Origin: Candidatus Gerdarchaeota archaeon
GTDB taxonomy: Archaea; Asgardarchaeota; Heimdallarchaeia; JABLTI01
Direction of reading: 5' to 3'
Length of the DNA: 64,000 nt
Assembly (NCBI GenBank): GCA_016840945.1
Contig: JAEORJ010000319.1
Coordinates: 20,934 to 84,933, forward strand
Under the pieces are notes generated by a model. It searched no databases. It was not told where the DNA came from and saw only the letters and a list, made by a program, of their open reading frames with translations. Below, piece by piece: positions 50,751 to 60,254 of this stretch (positions are counted from its first letter, which is position 1; every line of letters starts with the position of its first letter). Made by a program: the position numbers and the translations under genes.

Positions 50751-52043
50751 TTAAGATAGTTCCTTGGAAAGAAGAGCTCCTAATCTTGTTATACCAATAT
50801 AGATGTCTTCTTTGCTATTATAGGAATACCCTAATCTCATTGTATTGCTTTTAGCTTTAGATTCAATTAAATTATTAGCGTTTTCATCTAAAGACCATCC
50901 TTTAATTGGATAAAAAGCTGCACCTGGAACAAACATAACATCGTTGGGAATTCCGAAATCATTCAAGAATTTCTTGGAGTCGAATTGTTTTTCAGATTCA
51001 TACCAAACAAAGAATCCTCCTGAAGGTTTAGTGTGAGTACCAGCGGGGAAGGATTCTTCTATCCCTTTTAGCATGGCCTCAGAGCGTTCTTTATAAATTT
51101 TAAGGCATTCAGGAAGTACTTTATCAATGTATTTTTCATAATAAATAGCCATTATTTTTTGTAAAATTGTTGGGGAACAAAGATCAAGATAACCCTTATC
51201 TTTTAAAACCTCATTTTTCAATGTTTCTGGTAAAACTGAATAACCCATACGTAAAACAGCTGCTTCTTTAGATGTAGTCCTCAAATAAGCTACTCTTGTA
51301 TTATCTTTATCTAATGATTTAATTGGTTTAATTGGTGTACCTTTGAATTGAATTTCTTTGTAAGCTTGATCTTCCAATAGTAGAATATCATGCTCTTCAC
51401 AAATATCAAATAATGCTTGTCGTCTTTTAAAAGATAATGTAGTTCCTTTTGGATTATCAGAATCAGGTACTACGTATAAAATAGATGGTTTTTTATTAAA
51501 TTTCTTCTTGACCTTATCGATGGCCATTTCAACATAATCAGGCATCATACCTTCTAAATCTGTTGGAATTGTAACTATTTCACCACCTAATTTAAATGCT
51601 GGAGCTAAAAATCCAAGATATGCAGGACTTGGCGTTAAAATTACATCGCCCGGATCTACTATAGTATCTAAAATAGCATATAATGCTTGTTGAGAACCAG
51701 TTGTTAAGATAACATTTTTCCAACCAGTTTCTTTATCAAGAGTAACATCATCAACCTTTCTCATACGATCTGCAAGAATACGTCGGCAAAATTCATGACC
51801 ACCTGTTGGGCCATAGTTCCATAAGGTAATTGCTTTGTTAATATTACCTGAATTATAATCTTTAGCGTTTTCTTCACCAATTTCTTTTAGAATATTGGAT
51901 AGAGTGTCAATTGGCAAAGCACCAGGTAAACCACCACCGAAATTATATTTCACTTTAAAATCTAGTAAAGCTCTAATTTCTGATGGGGGAAGTAATCTAG
52001 TCCATGTTGCAAAATCAAATCTTTCTCCATTCTGCTCTGACAT
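50751..52043 (-). CDS. PLP-dependent class I/II aminotransferase (LysN/2-aminoadipate-like)
   Basis: The 430-aa protein is a fold-type I aminotransferase. It shows the LWNYGPTGGHEFCRRILADR segment, the TTGSQQALYAILDTIVDPGD cofactor region, LYVVPDSDNPKGTTLS, and the Schiff-base lysine in TTSKEAAVLRMGYSV, with a C-terminal GGFFVWYE and MRLGYSY Arg. It most resembles the LysN / alpha-aminoadipate aminotransferase group, which accepts several amino acids. It lies between two ATPase subunit genes but has no obvious functional tie to them. Confidence 0.85.
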   Translation of the reverse strand: MSEQNGERFDFATWTRLLPPSEIRALLDFKVKYNFGGGLPGALPIDTLSNILKEIGEENAKDYNSGNINKAITLWNYGPTGGHEFCRRILADRMRKVDDVTLDKETGWKNVILTTGSQQALYAILDTIVDPGDVILTPSPAYLGFLAPAFKLGGEIVTIPTDLEGMMPDYVEMAIDKVKKKFNKKPSILYVVPDSDNPKGTTLSFKRRQALFDICEEHDILLLEDQAYKEIQFKGTPIKPIKSLDKDNTRVAYLRTTSKEAAVLRMGYSVLPETLKNEVLKDKGYLDLCSPTILQKIMAIYYEKYIDKVLPECLKIYKERSEAMLKGIEESFPAGTHTKPSGGFFVWYESEKQFDSKKFLNDFGIPNDVMFVPGAAFYPIKGWSLDENANNLIESKAKSNTMRLGYSYNSKEDIYIGITRLGALLSKELS

Positions 52044-52204
52044 TTATTTTCAACCCAAAATGCGTTAGTTTTTTTAGAATATAAGATTGGTTAAAACTTT
52101 GAAAGTTTTTCACCAATCAATTATCCTTTATTCAGAAATGAATGTTTTTTAAGCTTAAAAAAACTGTTGGTAATTAAGATTTATGAGTTAAACTAACAGA
52201 GATG

Positions 52205-52244
52205 AAATTAAAAAAAATAGTTGAGGAACGGCCGAGAAGCCGTT
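52205..52244 (-). terminator. GC-rich hairpin terminator after atpK
   Basis: On the minus strand AACGGC and GCCGTT (52244-52227) form a 6-bp GC-rich stem with a 6-nt loop, followed by a T-rich stretch complementary to 52205-52218. It separates the ATPase c-subunit gene from the aminotransferase gene. Confidence 0.6.
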
Positions 52245-52296
52245 TTTAATTTAATAGTTAATTTTTCGTTATAATTCATTCCAGAAATACATTTTT

Positions 52297-52620
52297 CTAG
52301 GCAATATTTCCTGCTAAAACGAAAGCTATAACAAAACCATAAATGGCGATAGCTTCGATTAATGCTAGAAGTACTAGTAATTTACCAAATGATTCTGGTT
52401 TCTCTGTAATTGCAGCTGCAGCTGCTGCAGCAGCAGTACCTAGACCAATACCAGCTCCAGTACCAGATAATCCAATAGCTAAACCTGCTCCAATGGCAAT
52501 TAAACCACCTTGTGATGGGTCAGCTAATAGTTCGGGAAGAACTGAAGGATTTCCTGTTAAAGCGATAGCGAGTCTTACAGCAACTAGTAATCCAAAAGCT
52601 AGGATTATAACCTGCATCAT
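52297..52620 (-). CDS. atpK: A/V-type ATP synthase subunit K (c, proteolipid)
   Basis: The 107-aa protein is a c-ring proteolipid: an N-terminal hydrophobic helix (about residues 3-22, possibly a signal peptide), then a two-helix hairpin with GLAIGLSGTGAGIGLGTAAA and ALIEAIAIYGFVIAF. The Glu in ALIEAIA is the ion-binding carboxylate. A single hairpin means one carboxylate per protomer, as in ATP-synthesising rotors. It follows atpC on the same strand by about 116 bases. Confidence 0.95.
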   Translation of the reverse strand: MMQVIILAFGLLVAVRLAIALTGNPSVLPELLADPSQGGLIAIGAGLAIGLSGTGAGIGLGTAAAAAAAAITEKPESFGKLLVLLALIEAIAIYGFVIAFVLAGNIA

Positions 52621-52736
52621 GATGAATATTTTTTTTGCTACTGATAGGCGAATAAGCTTTACCTCCTACTTAACGGCATTGTTTTTTTACTGAAATTTGA
52701 TGATATTTAAATGCTTTTTAATGTTCAGTAATAGTC

Positions 52737-53810
52737 TTAGACTAATACTATCATATCAAGTATCTCTTTCGTAGACCTTTTATCTATTTTTCCTAAGATA
52801 ATGGTTCTAATATTTCGTAATTCTATTTCTTTAAGTATAAAATAAGCAGGAAAAACTGCTACATTGAAACTTGCTCCACGAAATATAGCATTTGCTTTGT
52901 GGACCATTATTTGCTCTGAGTAAAGGTCGAAGTTCTGTAATGGTGGCTCCTCTTTCTTTATATTATCTAATAATCTATTAGCTAAGTCTCGATATGATGT
53001 TTCATCTCTAATGATTTTAAATATAGTCTCCATATCATTTTCATTAATTAATCTATCAAGAGCTGCACCTTTTAATGTGCAAAACTCTGTAGTTATTAAC
53101 CATTTTCTTACGCTATCTGGAGCTATATTGAAAGTCTTGGAGCGCAATATAATCTCGATATTTTGAAGATCAATTTTTGAACCATAAAGTGATTTAACTA
53201 CAGCTCTATCGGTGCCTTTCAACTTTGACATTGCTTGACAGAGATTACGATAGAAGTATTGATCGATAGCAATCGTAAGTGGATAAATTAAATCCAAAAA
53301 ACGATACTCTCCAAGAGCATCATCTAAAGCTGCTTTCAGATTTTCATCTTTTATTTCTGAAATTAAATCTTCAACATCTTTAGAACGATACAAGTCATCA
53401 ATTTCTTTATTCTCATCATCTGTAAGCGAAATTAGTAAACCTTTTACATCTTCAAAATTATTTGCACCATGTAAAGCAGTAATTAAAGCCTTTACGTTAT
53501 TGTAAAAATAGATTTTACTGTAAGCATTGACAAAAGGTTGAGAACGACGAGGGATGAATTTACGATATTGATTGTATTGATCTACGAAAAATTGCATTAA
53601 ACGATAATCGATATCAAATAAATCTGGATGTTTAACATCTTCAATTGGAAGTATGTCCTTATAGGTAGTGCTAGCAAGCATTTCAACTAGATTATGATAA
53701 TCAGTTGCATAAGCAAGTAGATTGTATGTACCAGCGGGTAGTAATTCTGTACGCTTAGCGCGCATGTGAACATTTAATGAAGCATAATCTTTTGCATCTA
53801 ATAAGGACAT
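52737..53810 (-). CDS. atpC: A/V-type ATP synthase subunit C (AC39/d)
   Basis: Subunit C links the central stalk to the c-ring. The 357-aa all-helical protein has the family's N-terminal NVHMRAKRTELLPAGTYNLL, YFYNNVKALITALHG and RNIRTIILGKIDKR near the C-terminus. The catalytic A and B and stalk D, E, F and H subunit genes are not in the window. It probably starts the atpC-atpK unit. Confidence 0.92.
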   Translation of the reverse strand: MSLLDAKDYASLNVHMRAKRTELLPAGTYNLLAYATDYHNLVEMLASTTYKDILPIEDVKHPDLFDIDYRLMQFFVDQYNQYRKFIPRRSQPFVNAYSKIYFYNNVKALITALHGANNFEDVKGLLISLTDDENKEIDDLYRSKDVEDLISEIKDENLKAALDDALGEYRFLDLIYPLTIAIDQYFYRNLCQAMSKLKGTDRAVVKSLYGSKIDLQNIEIILRSKTFNIAPDSVRKWLITTEFCTLKGAALDRLINENDMETIFKIIRDETSYRDLANRLLDNIKKEEPPLQNFDLYSEQIMVHKANAIFRGASFNVAVFPAYFILKEIELRNIRTIILGKIDKRSTKEILDMIVLV

Positions 53811-54077
53811 CGTTTAATACTCTCAATCATCTTAAGCATATTAATGGAGTTAAATATTTTTGGATACTTTTAACTTCTTAATATGATAGAAATGATTTTT
53901 GAGCATGGTTTATAATTGTTTTTTTAATTTTTACTTTCAAAATTGATTGCTATAAATTTACAACCTATAAATCAATTATAAATTGTCAATTAATTTATTA
54001 ATAAAAGATAGTTAACACTTTTAGAAATAACTGTTTTTCATACATTAACAGAATATAAAGTTAGGTTGAAGAAAATA

Positions 54078-55526
54078 ATGTTAGAAAATATGGATATCGC
54101 TGACTACGTAGTAGAATATGGCACAAAAAAAGGTGCTAGCTACATCGAAGCTCGATTAATCGATACTAGATTGGAAAGTTATAACTCACGCAATGGTGCA
54201 CTTTTCAGTGGTGGGGTTTCCACTATGAAAGGAATTGGTATTCGATTAATTGTTGACGGTGGTGTAGGATTTTGTTCTACTGCAAAATTAGAAAAAGCAA
54301 ATATTGATAAAATTATCAATGATACATTAAAAATGGCTAAAGCTAGTAAAAGAAAAGAGCCAATAGTTTTTTCTGAAGAGAAGATTGTTGATACTAAATG
54401 GTCTACAAAAGTAAAGCAAAAAGTAGAAGACATCTCCGATGAAGAAAAGATAAAATATATTCTAGGATTGGATAAAGCTTTAGTGGAACAGGATTTTGGT
54501 GAAAATTTAGTTACCAGAACTCTCATTTTGGAAATGCAATATGATAAGAAATATATCATTAATAGCGAAGGATCAAAAGTTCAATCTGATAAAAATCTTA
54601 TTAGTTTTTACACCTTCAATACAGCAAAAGGTGCTGTAGGTACAGAACAACGATTTGCTGGAAATGCTTCAACAAAAGGATGGGAATGGTTTAAAGAAGA
54701 TAAAATTGAAGAGAAACTAATAGAGGATAATCGAGCTTTAGTAAAAACAGCTTTTAATGCAAAAGAGATGAAACTTGGTACAGTCGATGTCATAGTAAGT
54801 GGTGAAGTATCAGGAATTATTGCTCATGAAAACACAGGCCACCCATCAGAAGGAGATAGAATCCTCGGTCGAGAAGGAGCTCAAGCAGGAGAATCGTTCT
54901 ATATCGATTTATTAAAAGATGGGAAAATTGGTGAAATAAAAATTGGCACAGAAGCAGTAACATTGATTGATGATCCATCAATTCCTAACAGTGCTGGTTA
55001 TTACCTCTATGATGATGAATGCGTAAAAGCACGACCTAGATACCTTATAAAAAATGGCATGATGAACGAACTCCTTCTTAATCGGGAATACGCTTATAAA
55101 TTTAATACCAAATCAAATGCTGCTGCAAGGGCAATGGGTTATGATCGAGAACCAATTGTCAGGATGGCGAATACCTATTTTGCTCCCGGAGAATATGAAT
55201 TTGAAGAGTTATTTGAAGATGTGAAAAAAGGCATCTATATGAAAAGCTTCACTGAATGGAATATTGATGATAGAAGATTCCAAAGTAAATATGTTGGATT
55301 AGAAGTATATCTAATAGAAGATGGAATACTAACTGATAAAATGGTTAGACGACCAACACTTGAATTAACGACTTTTGGATTGTTTGGTAGCGTTGATGCA
55401 GTAGCAAAAGGCTATGAAGCTCCTTATGGCACTTGTGGTAAAGGAGATCCTGGACAAGGAGCACCTGTAACAATGGGTGGAGCTGAAGTTCGTATGAGAA
55501 ATATTCGTTTAGGAGGAAAACAATAA
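54078..55526 (+). CDS. tldD: TldD family metalloprotease
   Basis: TldD is the catalytic half of the TldD/TldE heterodimer that degrades unfolded peptides or trims modified peptides. The 482-aa protein keeps the HExxxH zinc motif in IIAHENTGHPSEGD and the glycine-rich C-terminal GKGDPGQGAPVTMGG with the metal Cys (GTCGKGD). The ATG at 54078 is preferred over TTG four codons earlier. Its stop TAA shares one base with the start of the partner gene. Confidence 0.92.
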   Translation: MLENMDIADYVVEYGTKKGASYIEARLIDTRLESYNSRNGALFSGGVSTMKGIGIRLIVDGGVGFCSTAKLEKANIDKIINDTLKMAKASKRKEPIVFSEEKIVDTKWSTKVKQKVEDISDEEKIKYILGLDKALVEQDFGENLVTRTLILEMQYDKKYIINSEGSKVQSDKNLISFYTFNTAKGAVGTEQRFAGNASTKGWEWFKEDKIEEKLIEDNRALVKTAFNAKEMKLGTVDVIVSGEVSGIIAHENTGHPSEGDRILGREGAQAGESFYIDLLKDGKIGEIKIGTEAVTLIDDPSIPNSAGYYLYDDECVKARPRYLIKNGMMNELLLNREYAYKFNTKSNAAARAMGYDREPIVRMANTYFAPGEYEFEELFEDVKKGIYMKSFTEWNIDDRRFQSKYVGLEVYLIEDGILTDKMVRRPTLELTTFGLFGSVDAVAKGYEAPYGTCGKGDPGQGAPVTMGGAEVRMRNIRLGGKQ

Positions 55527-56893
55527 TGACCAAATCATTAACTGAACACACAATTGAATTAGCGAAAAAACTTGGTGCGACTGAATCATTAGTTAGATAT
55601 ACCTTTGGTCCTGATTTTCAAATCAGATTCTCAAATTCACAAATTGATATATCTAAAAAATGGGAAAATAGTTTGTTAGAAATATTTCTTGCTATCGGTC
55701 GCAAGACCACCCAAGTAGATATACAAGACCCTAATATTAAGAAAATTGATGCCGTTGTTACAAAGGCAATGGATTTTGCTAAAAAAATGCCTGAAAGTGA
55801 ATTATATGCAGGTATACAAAAGGATGTTCATAAATATCAAGAAATTCCAAGATTATTTGATAAACGAATTGATACTTTCTATGAGAAAGCTCCTGAATTA
55901 GTTAATATAGCGATTCAACAATCTCTTGAAGCGGGAGCTAAACGTGTTGCAGGTGTTCTTTATTTTGGCAAATCAACTACTGAATTACTTACTAGTTATG
56001 GTGCTAATGGTGCCTATGATTCATCTTACTACCGTTTAACCGTCCGATCATTTGTTGATAATGAGAGTAGTGGTCAAGATATTGCTGTAGGAAGAGATTT
56101 GACAGATATTGAAAAGAAAATGAGTGTTACTGGTTATGAAGCAGGTAAAATAGCTAAGATGGCTGTTGGAGGTACACAAGGAAAGGCTGGTACTTATGAC
56201 CTCATCATGAGTCCAACTGTTGGTGCTAATGTATTAGGACAAATTTCAGATGGAGCAAATCCACTTATGTTATTAATCGGCATGAGTCCTTTAGGCGATC
56301 ACTTTGGTGAACAAATTGGTCCTGAAAAATTAACCATTGTCGATGATCCTCACATTAGTGAAGGCTTAGGAAGCACTCCATTTGATGTAGAAGGAGCACA
56401 AACAGAAAAAACGCCTATTGTTAAAAATGGCATTTTAATGGGATTAATTCACAATACAACTAGTGCATTAATGATGCAAGCTAAATCTACAGGTAATTCA
56501 CAGCTGGTTAGTTTAGGAGCAGGCTCTAAAATGTTAGCACCATTTCCTACAAATATGGTCTATTCAGCTGGTGATAAAACTTTAGATGAAATCATTGAAG
56601 ATAGTAAAAAACCAACAATTTACATGACTTCTAATTGGTATACTCGTTTTACTAACATGCTTGAAGGCGAATTCTCCACAATACCTCGAGATGGGTTGTT
56701 TCTAATTGAAAATGGTGAAATTAAGAAACCTGTAAGAAAACTACGATTAGCTGATAATTTACTACGGATGAGTAAGAATATTCAAGCAATTGGCAGTGAT
56801 CAGAAACAAATCACTTGGTGGGAAGTTTACACCCCAACCTTCATTCCTACAATCAAAGTTGCTGATTGTAATATCACCGCTGCCACACAATAA
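55526..56893 (+). CDS. pmbA: TldE/PmbA family protease partner
   Basis: The 455-aa non-catalytic partner has the TldE layout without the HExxxH motif: NESSGQDIAVGRDL-like central region, YDLIMSPTVGANVLGQISDG, and the C-terminal NMLEGEFSTIPRDGLFLIENG. It overlaps tldD by one base (TAATG), so the two subunits should be made together. A hairpin terminator follows. Confidence 0.92.
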   Translation: MTKSLTEHTIELAKKLGATESLVRYTFGPDFQIRFSNSQIDISKKWENSLLEIFLAIGRKTTQVDIQDPNIKKIDAVVTKAMDFAKKMPESELYAGIQKDVHKYQEIPRLFDKRIDTFYEKAPELVNIAIQQSLEAGAKRVAGVLYFGKSTTELLTSYGANGAYDSSYYRLTVRSFVDNESSGQDIAVGRDLTDIEKKMSVTGYEAGKIAKMAVGGTQGKAGTYDLIMSPTVGANVLGQISDGANPLMLLIGMSPLGDHFGEQIGPEKLTIVDDPHISEGLGSTPFDVEGAQTEKTPIVKNGILMGLIHNTTSALMMQAKSTGNSQLVSLGAGSKMLAPFPTNMVYSAGDKTLDEIIEDSKKPTIYMTSNWYTRFTNMLEGEFSTIPRDGLFLIENGEIKKPVRKLRLADNLLRMSKNIQAIGSDQKQITWWEVYTPTFIPTIKVADCNITAATQ

Positions 56894-56911
56894 AATTAAC
56901 AATTCAATAAA

Positions 56912-56948
56912 AATAGTCCCTTTTTTAGGGATTATTCATTTTTTTCAT
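56912..56948 (+). terminator. Hairpin and T-run after pmbA
   Basis: AATAGTCCC (56912-56920) pairs with GGGATTATT (56928-56936) with one G-T wobble around a T-rich loop, followed by a T-run to 56947. Confidence 0.65.
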
Positions 56949-57053
56949 TAAAAATAGCTTTTTTTCCTCTGTACACTTTTAAATCAAAAAATAATAAACT
57001 ATATATAATAGAAACGAAACTGTCTTTTTTTTAAAACGATAGAAGATGAGTAT

Positions 57054-58688
57054 ATGGCGAAGAAAACAAAATTTGTGTTTATAGTAGGCGGAGTCATGTC
57101 CGGCATTGGCAAGGGGATTGTGACTTCTTGTATAGGAAAAAATATCCAAGTAAGACATGGAACAATTGATTTGATTAAAATTGACCCTTACTTAAATATC
57201 GATGCTGGAACCATGAATCCAATTCAACATGGAGAGGTTTATGTTACCGATGATGGTGGAGAAATCGATGTTGATTTTGGTCATTATGCTCGAATTTTAG
57301 GATTAAATATGAAGAAAACCCAAAATATTACCACTGGTAAAGTCTATCGTGAAGTTATTCGTAAGGAAAGAGCAGGGGATTATTTAGGACAAACTGTACA
57401 GGTCATACCTCATATTGTTGAGGAAATTAAAAAGAGAATTCGTGAAGTAGCAAAATATAATCATCCCGATGTTTTATTAATAGAAATTGGGGGAACAGTA
57501 GGTGACATAGAATCTCAACCATTCTTAGAAGCTATTAGACAAATGATCATGGAAGAGAATGAAGAGGACACATTATTAGTACATACCACTTATGTTCCCG
57601 TTCCAGTTCATTTAGGTGAACCTAAAACTAAGCCCACACAACATTCTGTAAAGGAGTTACGTAGTATAGGACTAAATCCTAGAATAATTGTTTGTAGAAG
57701 TCATGATGTATTAGATGAAAGTACCACTCGTAAAGTGGCATTATTCTGTAACGTGCCAAAAAATGCTGTCTTTACATTACCAGATCTAAAAACTGTTTAT
57801 TCTGCACCGTATTTACTTGATAAGCAAGGTTTCGGGAATTTAATTGTTAAAGAATTAAATCTTACAGTAAAGAAAGCAGAATGGAAAGAATGGAATGATT
57901 TAACCTATAAATTTGAAAATCCTATTGATAAGGTCAATATTGCAATGGGTGGCAAATACACTCAAATTGTTGATTCCTATATCTCTGTTAATGAAGCTCT
58001 TAAACATGCTGCAGCCTATTTCAATTATGATGTGGAAATTGACTGGATAGAAACTGAAGAGATTGAAGAGAATAAAGCTAAAGTAAAGAATCTTGATAAT
58101 TTTGATGGATTGTTAGTACCAGGTGGATTTGGCTATCGCGGAACTGAAGGGAAAATCTCAATGATCGAGTATGCTCGAGAGAATAATATCCCTTTCCTTG
58201 GATTGTGTTTTGGTTTTCAATTAGCTACGATTGAATTTGCTAGACATGTTGTTGGTATTAAGGATGCATCAAGTTATGAATTCATTAATCAATGTAACAA
58301 CAAATCAAAAAATCTAGTTATTGATTTACTTCCTGAACAAAAGGAAGTAGACGATCTGGGAGGAACAATGAGATTAGGGGGATTAAAAGTTTTATTGAAA
58401 AAGAACACTAGAGCTTTTAACTTATATCAGAAAGAAGAAATCATTGAACGCCATAGACATAGGTTTGAAGTTAATCCTATATATATTAAGAGATTAGAAG
58501 ATGCAGGATTAGTGTTTTCCGGAACTTCAGAAGATGGTCGAAGAATGGAAATAGCTGAATTACCAAACAAAGATTTCTTCATGGGATCACAATTCCATCC
58601 AGAATTCACTTCATTACCTTGGAAACCAAATCCTTTATTCAGAGGATTTATTGAGGCAGCTATCAATCGTAAAAAGAATCGAAAATGA
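57054..58688 (+). CDS. pyrG: CTP synthase
   Basis: CTP synthase aminates UTP to CTP with glutamine and ATP. The 544-aa protein has the synthetase P-loop GGVMSGIGKGIVTSCIGK and DPYLNIDAGTMNP in the N-domain. The C-terminal class I glutamine amidotransferase has FLGLCFGFQLATIEFAR (nucleophile Cys near residue 385), HRHRFEVNP and FHPEF. Monocistronic. Confidence 0.96.
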   Translation: MAKKTKFVFIVGGVMSGIGKGIVTSCIGKNIQVRHGTIDLIKIDPYLNIDAGTMNPIQHGEVYVTDDGGEIDVDFGHYARILGLNMKKTQNITTGKVYREVIRKERAGDYLGQTVQVIPHIVEEIKKRIREVAKYNHPDVLLIEIGGTVGDIESQPFLEAIRQMIMEENEEDTLLVHTTYVPVPVHLGEPKTKPTQHSVKELRSIGLNPRIIVCRSHDVLDESTTRKVALFCNVPKNAVFTLPDLKTVYSAPYLLDKQGFGNLIVKELNLTVKKAEWKEWNDLTYKFENPIDKVNIAMGGKYTQIVDSYISVNEALKHAAAYFNYDVEIDWIETEEIEENKAKVKNLDNFDGLLVPGGFGYRGTEGKISMIEYARENNIPFLGLCFGFQLATIEFARHVVGIKDASSYEFINQCNNKSKNLVIDLLPEQKEVDDLGGTMRLGGLKVLLKKNTRAFNLYQKEEIIERHRHRFEVNPIYIKRLEDAGLVFSGTSEDGRRMEIAELPNKDFFMGSQFHPEFTSLPWKPNPLFRGFIEAAINRKKNRK

Positions 58689-58751
58689 TGCAATTAAGTT
58701 AAAATATCTAAAAACAAGATAATTTTAGAAATAAAATTAATTATTTCCAGA

Positions 58752-59030
58752 TTATAACTTTAAAATAACAGTATCAACCTTTGTCGTACAAATCTTTCTT
58801 ACGCCATGCATCCCCGGTTCATAGCGTGAACTCAATAATTCAGCGTCCTCAAGGATTTTTATTTGAGCACTAATATTTGCTTCTGTTTGATTTAATAATG
58901 CAGCTATCCTACTAACATCAATGTCCTTTTCAGCAGTCATCTTTAATATTTGAACTCTAGTTTTAGATGATAAGGCTTTAGCTACTACAGTTATTCTATC
59001 ACTATCTACTTGCAATGTTTCTTCTGGCAT
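58752..59030 (-). CDS. ArsR-like winged-helix regulator
   Basis: The 92-aa protein is a single winged helix: KALSSKTRVQILKMTAEKDI, recognition region LLNQTEANISAQIKILEDAE and a wing ending VRKICTTKVDTVIL. No metal-binding Cys cluster is evident. It converges with pyrG and is divergent from rio2, so it could regulate rio2 or itself. Confidence 0.8.
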   Translation of the reverse strand: MPEETLQVDSDRITVVAKALSSKTRVQILKMTAEKDIDVSRIAALLNQTEANISAQIKILEDAELLSSRYEPGMHGVRKICTTKVDTVILKL

Positions 59031-59280
59031 AAAATTCTACCTCAACTCTTTGAGCTGTGAAGTACTATTTAAAAAAGATGTATTAAATAAAAGTTTCTGT
59101 TACTATTTTAATGATTGTTTTAAAGAAAAACTATTAAATGATTCATTTGCTCTTTCTTATTTTGATTTGAAGAATTAGATAATTGCTAAATTATAATAAT
59201 TTTTATGGGAATAATTTAAAATGACCATTAAATCTTAATTACCCAACACCTTATTGTAAAGAAAGGAGTATATTATAAAT

Positions 59281-60183
59281 ATGTCTAAAGCTGCTGAAAG
59301 CCTACTAGAGCTCCAAAAGCAAGATTATCGCATCCTCCAAGCTATAGAAGTAGGAATGCGAACATCTGAATATGTTAATATTGAATCACTAGTGGAACTA
59401 AGCAAACTCAGCCCTGATCAAGTTCTACAAAGACTTGATGGTTTACATGAAAAGGAATTAATAATTCGATGGAAGGGTCATTTTATAGGTTACCAACTTT
59501 CTCACCATGGTTATGACACTTTAGCATTTAGAGCACTATCAGAAAGAGATACAATCGTAGCAATTGGTTTAGAAATTGGTAAAGGAAAAGAATCAGATGT
59601 CTTTTTGGCTTACGATCCACGACAAAATACACTAGTCGCAAAGATTCATCGTGTTGGGAGACCCAGTTTTACACGGAGTAAGAAATTAAGAGCATACATA
59701 GGACAAAGAGGGCATATTAATTGGCTCTATAAATCACGCCTTTCTGCGGAAAGAGAATATGAAGGGTTACAAATAGCTCAAAAAATTAAAGCAAAAACAC
59801 CTAATGTAATTGATTATAACAGACATATTATCATCATGGACTTTTATGAAGGTACTGAATTAGTTAATTGCAATGAGCTGAAAAAACCTGAAAAAATTTT
59901 CGATGGCATTATGGCAGAATTGTATAAGTTATTTATAAAAGGCAATATTATTCACGGAGACCTATCAGAGTATAACATTCTAATAACCCCAAAAGAAGAT
60001 TTTCTAATCATTGATTTTCCCCAATATGTAAAAGCAACTCATCCAAATGCCAAGGAATATTTAATTCGCGATATAAATAATGTTTGCCGTTATTTTAAAC
60101 GAAAATTCAGGATTAATTCAAATCCAAAAATTATACTCAATAAAATATTGGATGATTATAAGAAAGCGCAAAAGAAAAAATAA
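59281..60183 (+). CDS. rio2: RIO2 serine kinase/ATPase
   Basis: RIO2 acts in late 40S/30S subunit maturation. The 300-aa protein has the RIO2-specific N-terminal winged helix (YRILQAIEVGMRTSEYVNIE, about residues 15-95). The kinase part follows: nucleotide loop GKGKESDVFLAYD, catalytic IIHGDLSEYNIL and metal-binding IIDFPQ. AAGGAG precedes the ATG. Confidence 0.94.
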   Translation: MSKAAESLLELQKQDYRILQAIEVGMRTSEYVNIESLVELSKLSPDQVLQRLDGLHEKELIIRWKGHFIGYQLSHHGYDTLAFRALSERDTIVAIGLEIGKGKESDVFLAYDPRQNTLVAKIHRVGRPSFTRSKKLRAYIGQRGHINWLYKSRLSAEREYEGLQIAQKIKAKTPNVIDYNRHIIIMDFYEGTELVNCNELKKPEKIFDGIMAELYKLFIKGNIIHGDLSEYNILITPKEDFLIIDFPQYVKATHPNAKEYLIRDINNVCRYFKRKFRINSNPKIILNKILDDYKKAQKKK

Positions 60184-60254
60184 TTTGTTTTAATTAGTAA
60201 TATCATCTAAACCACCTAATAAAACCTTAAAAAAACTGATGTTATTATATTCTT

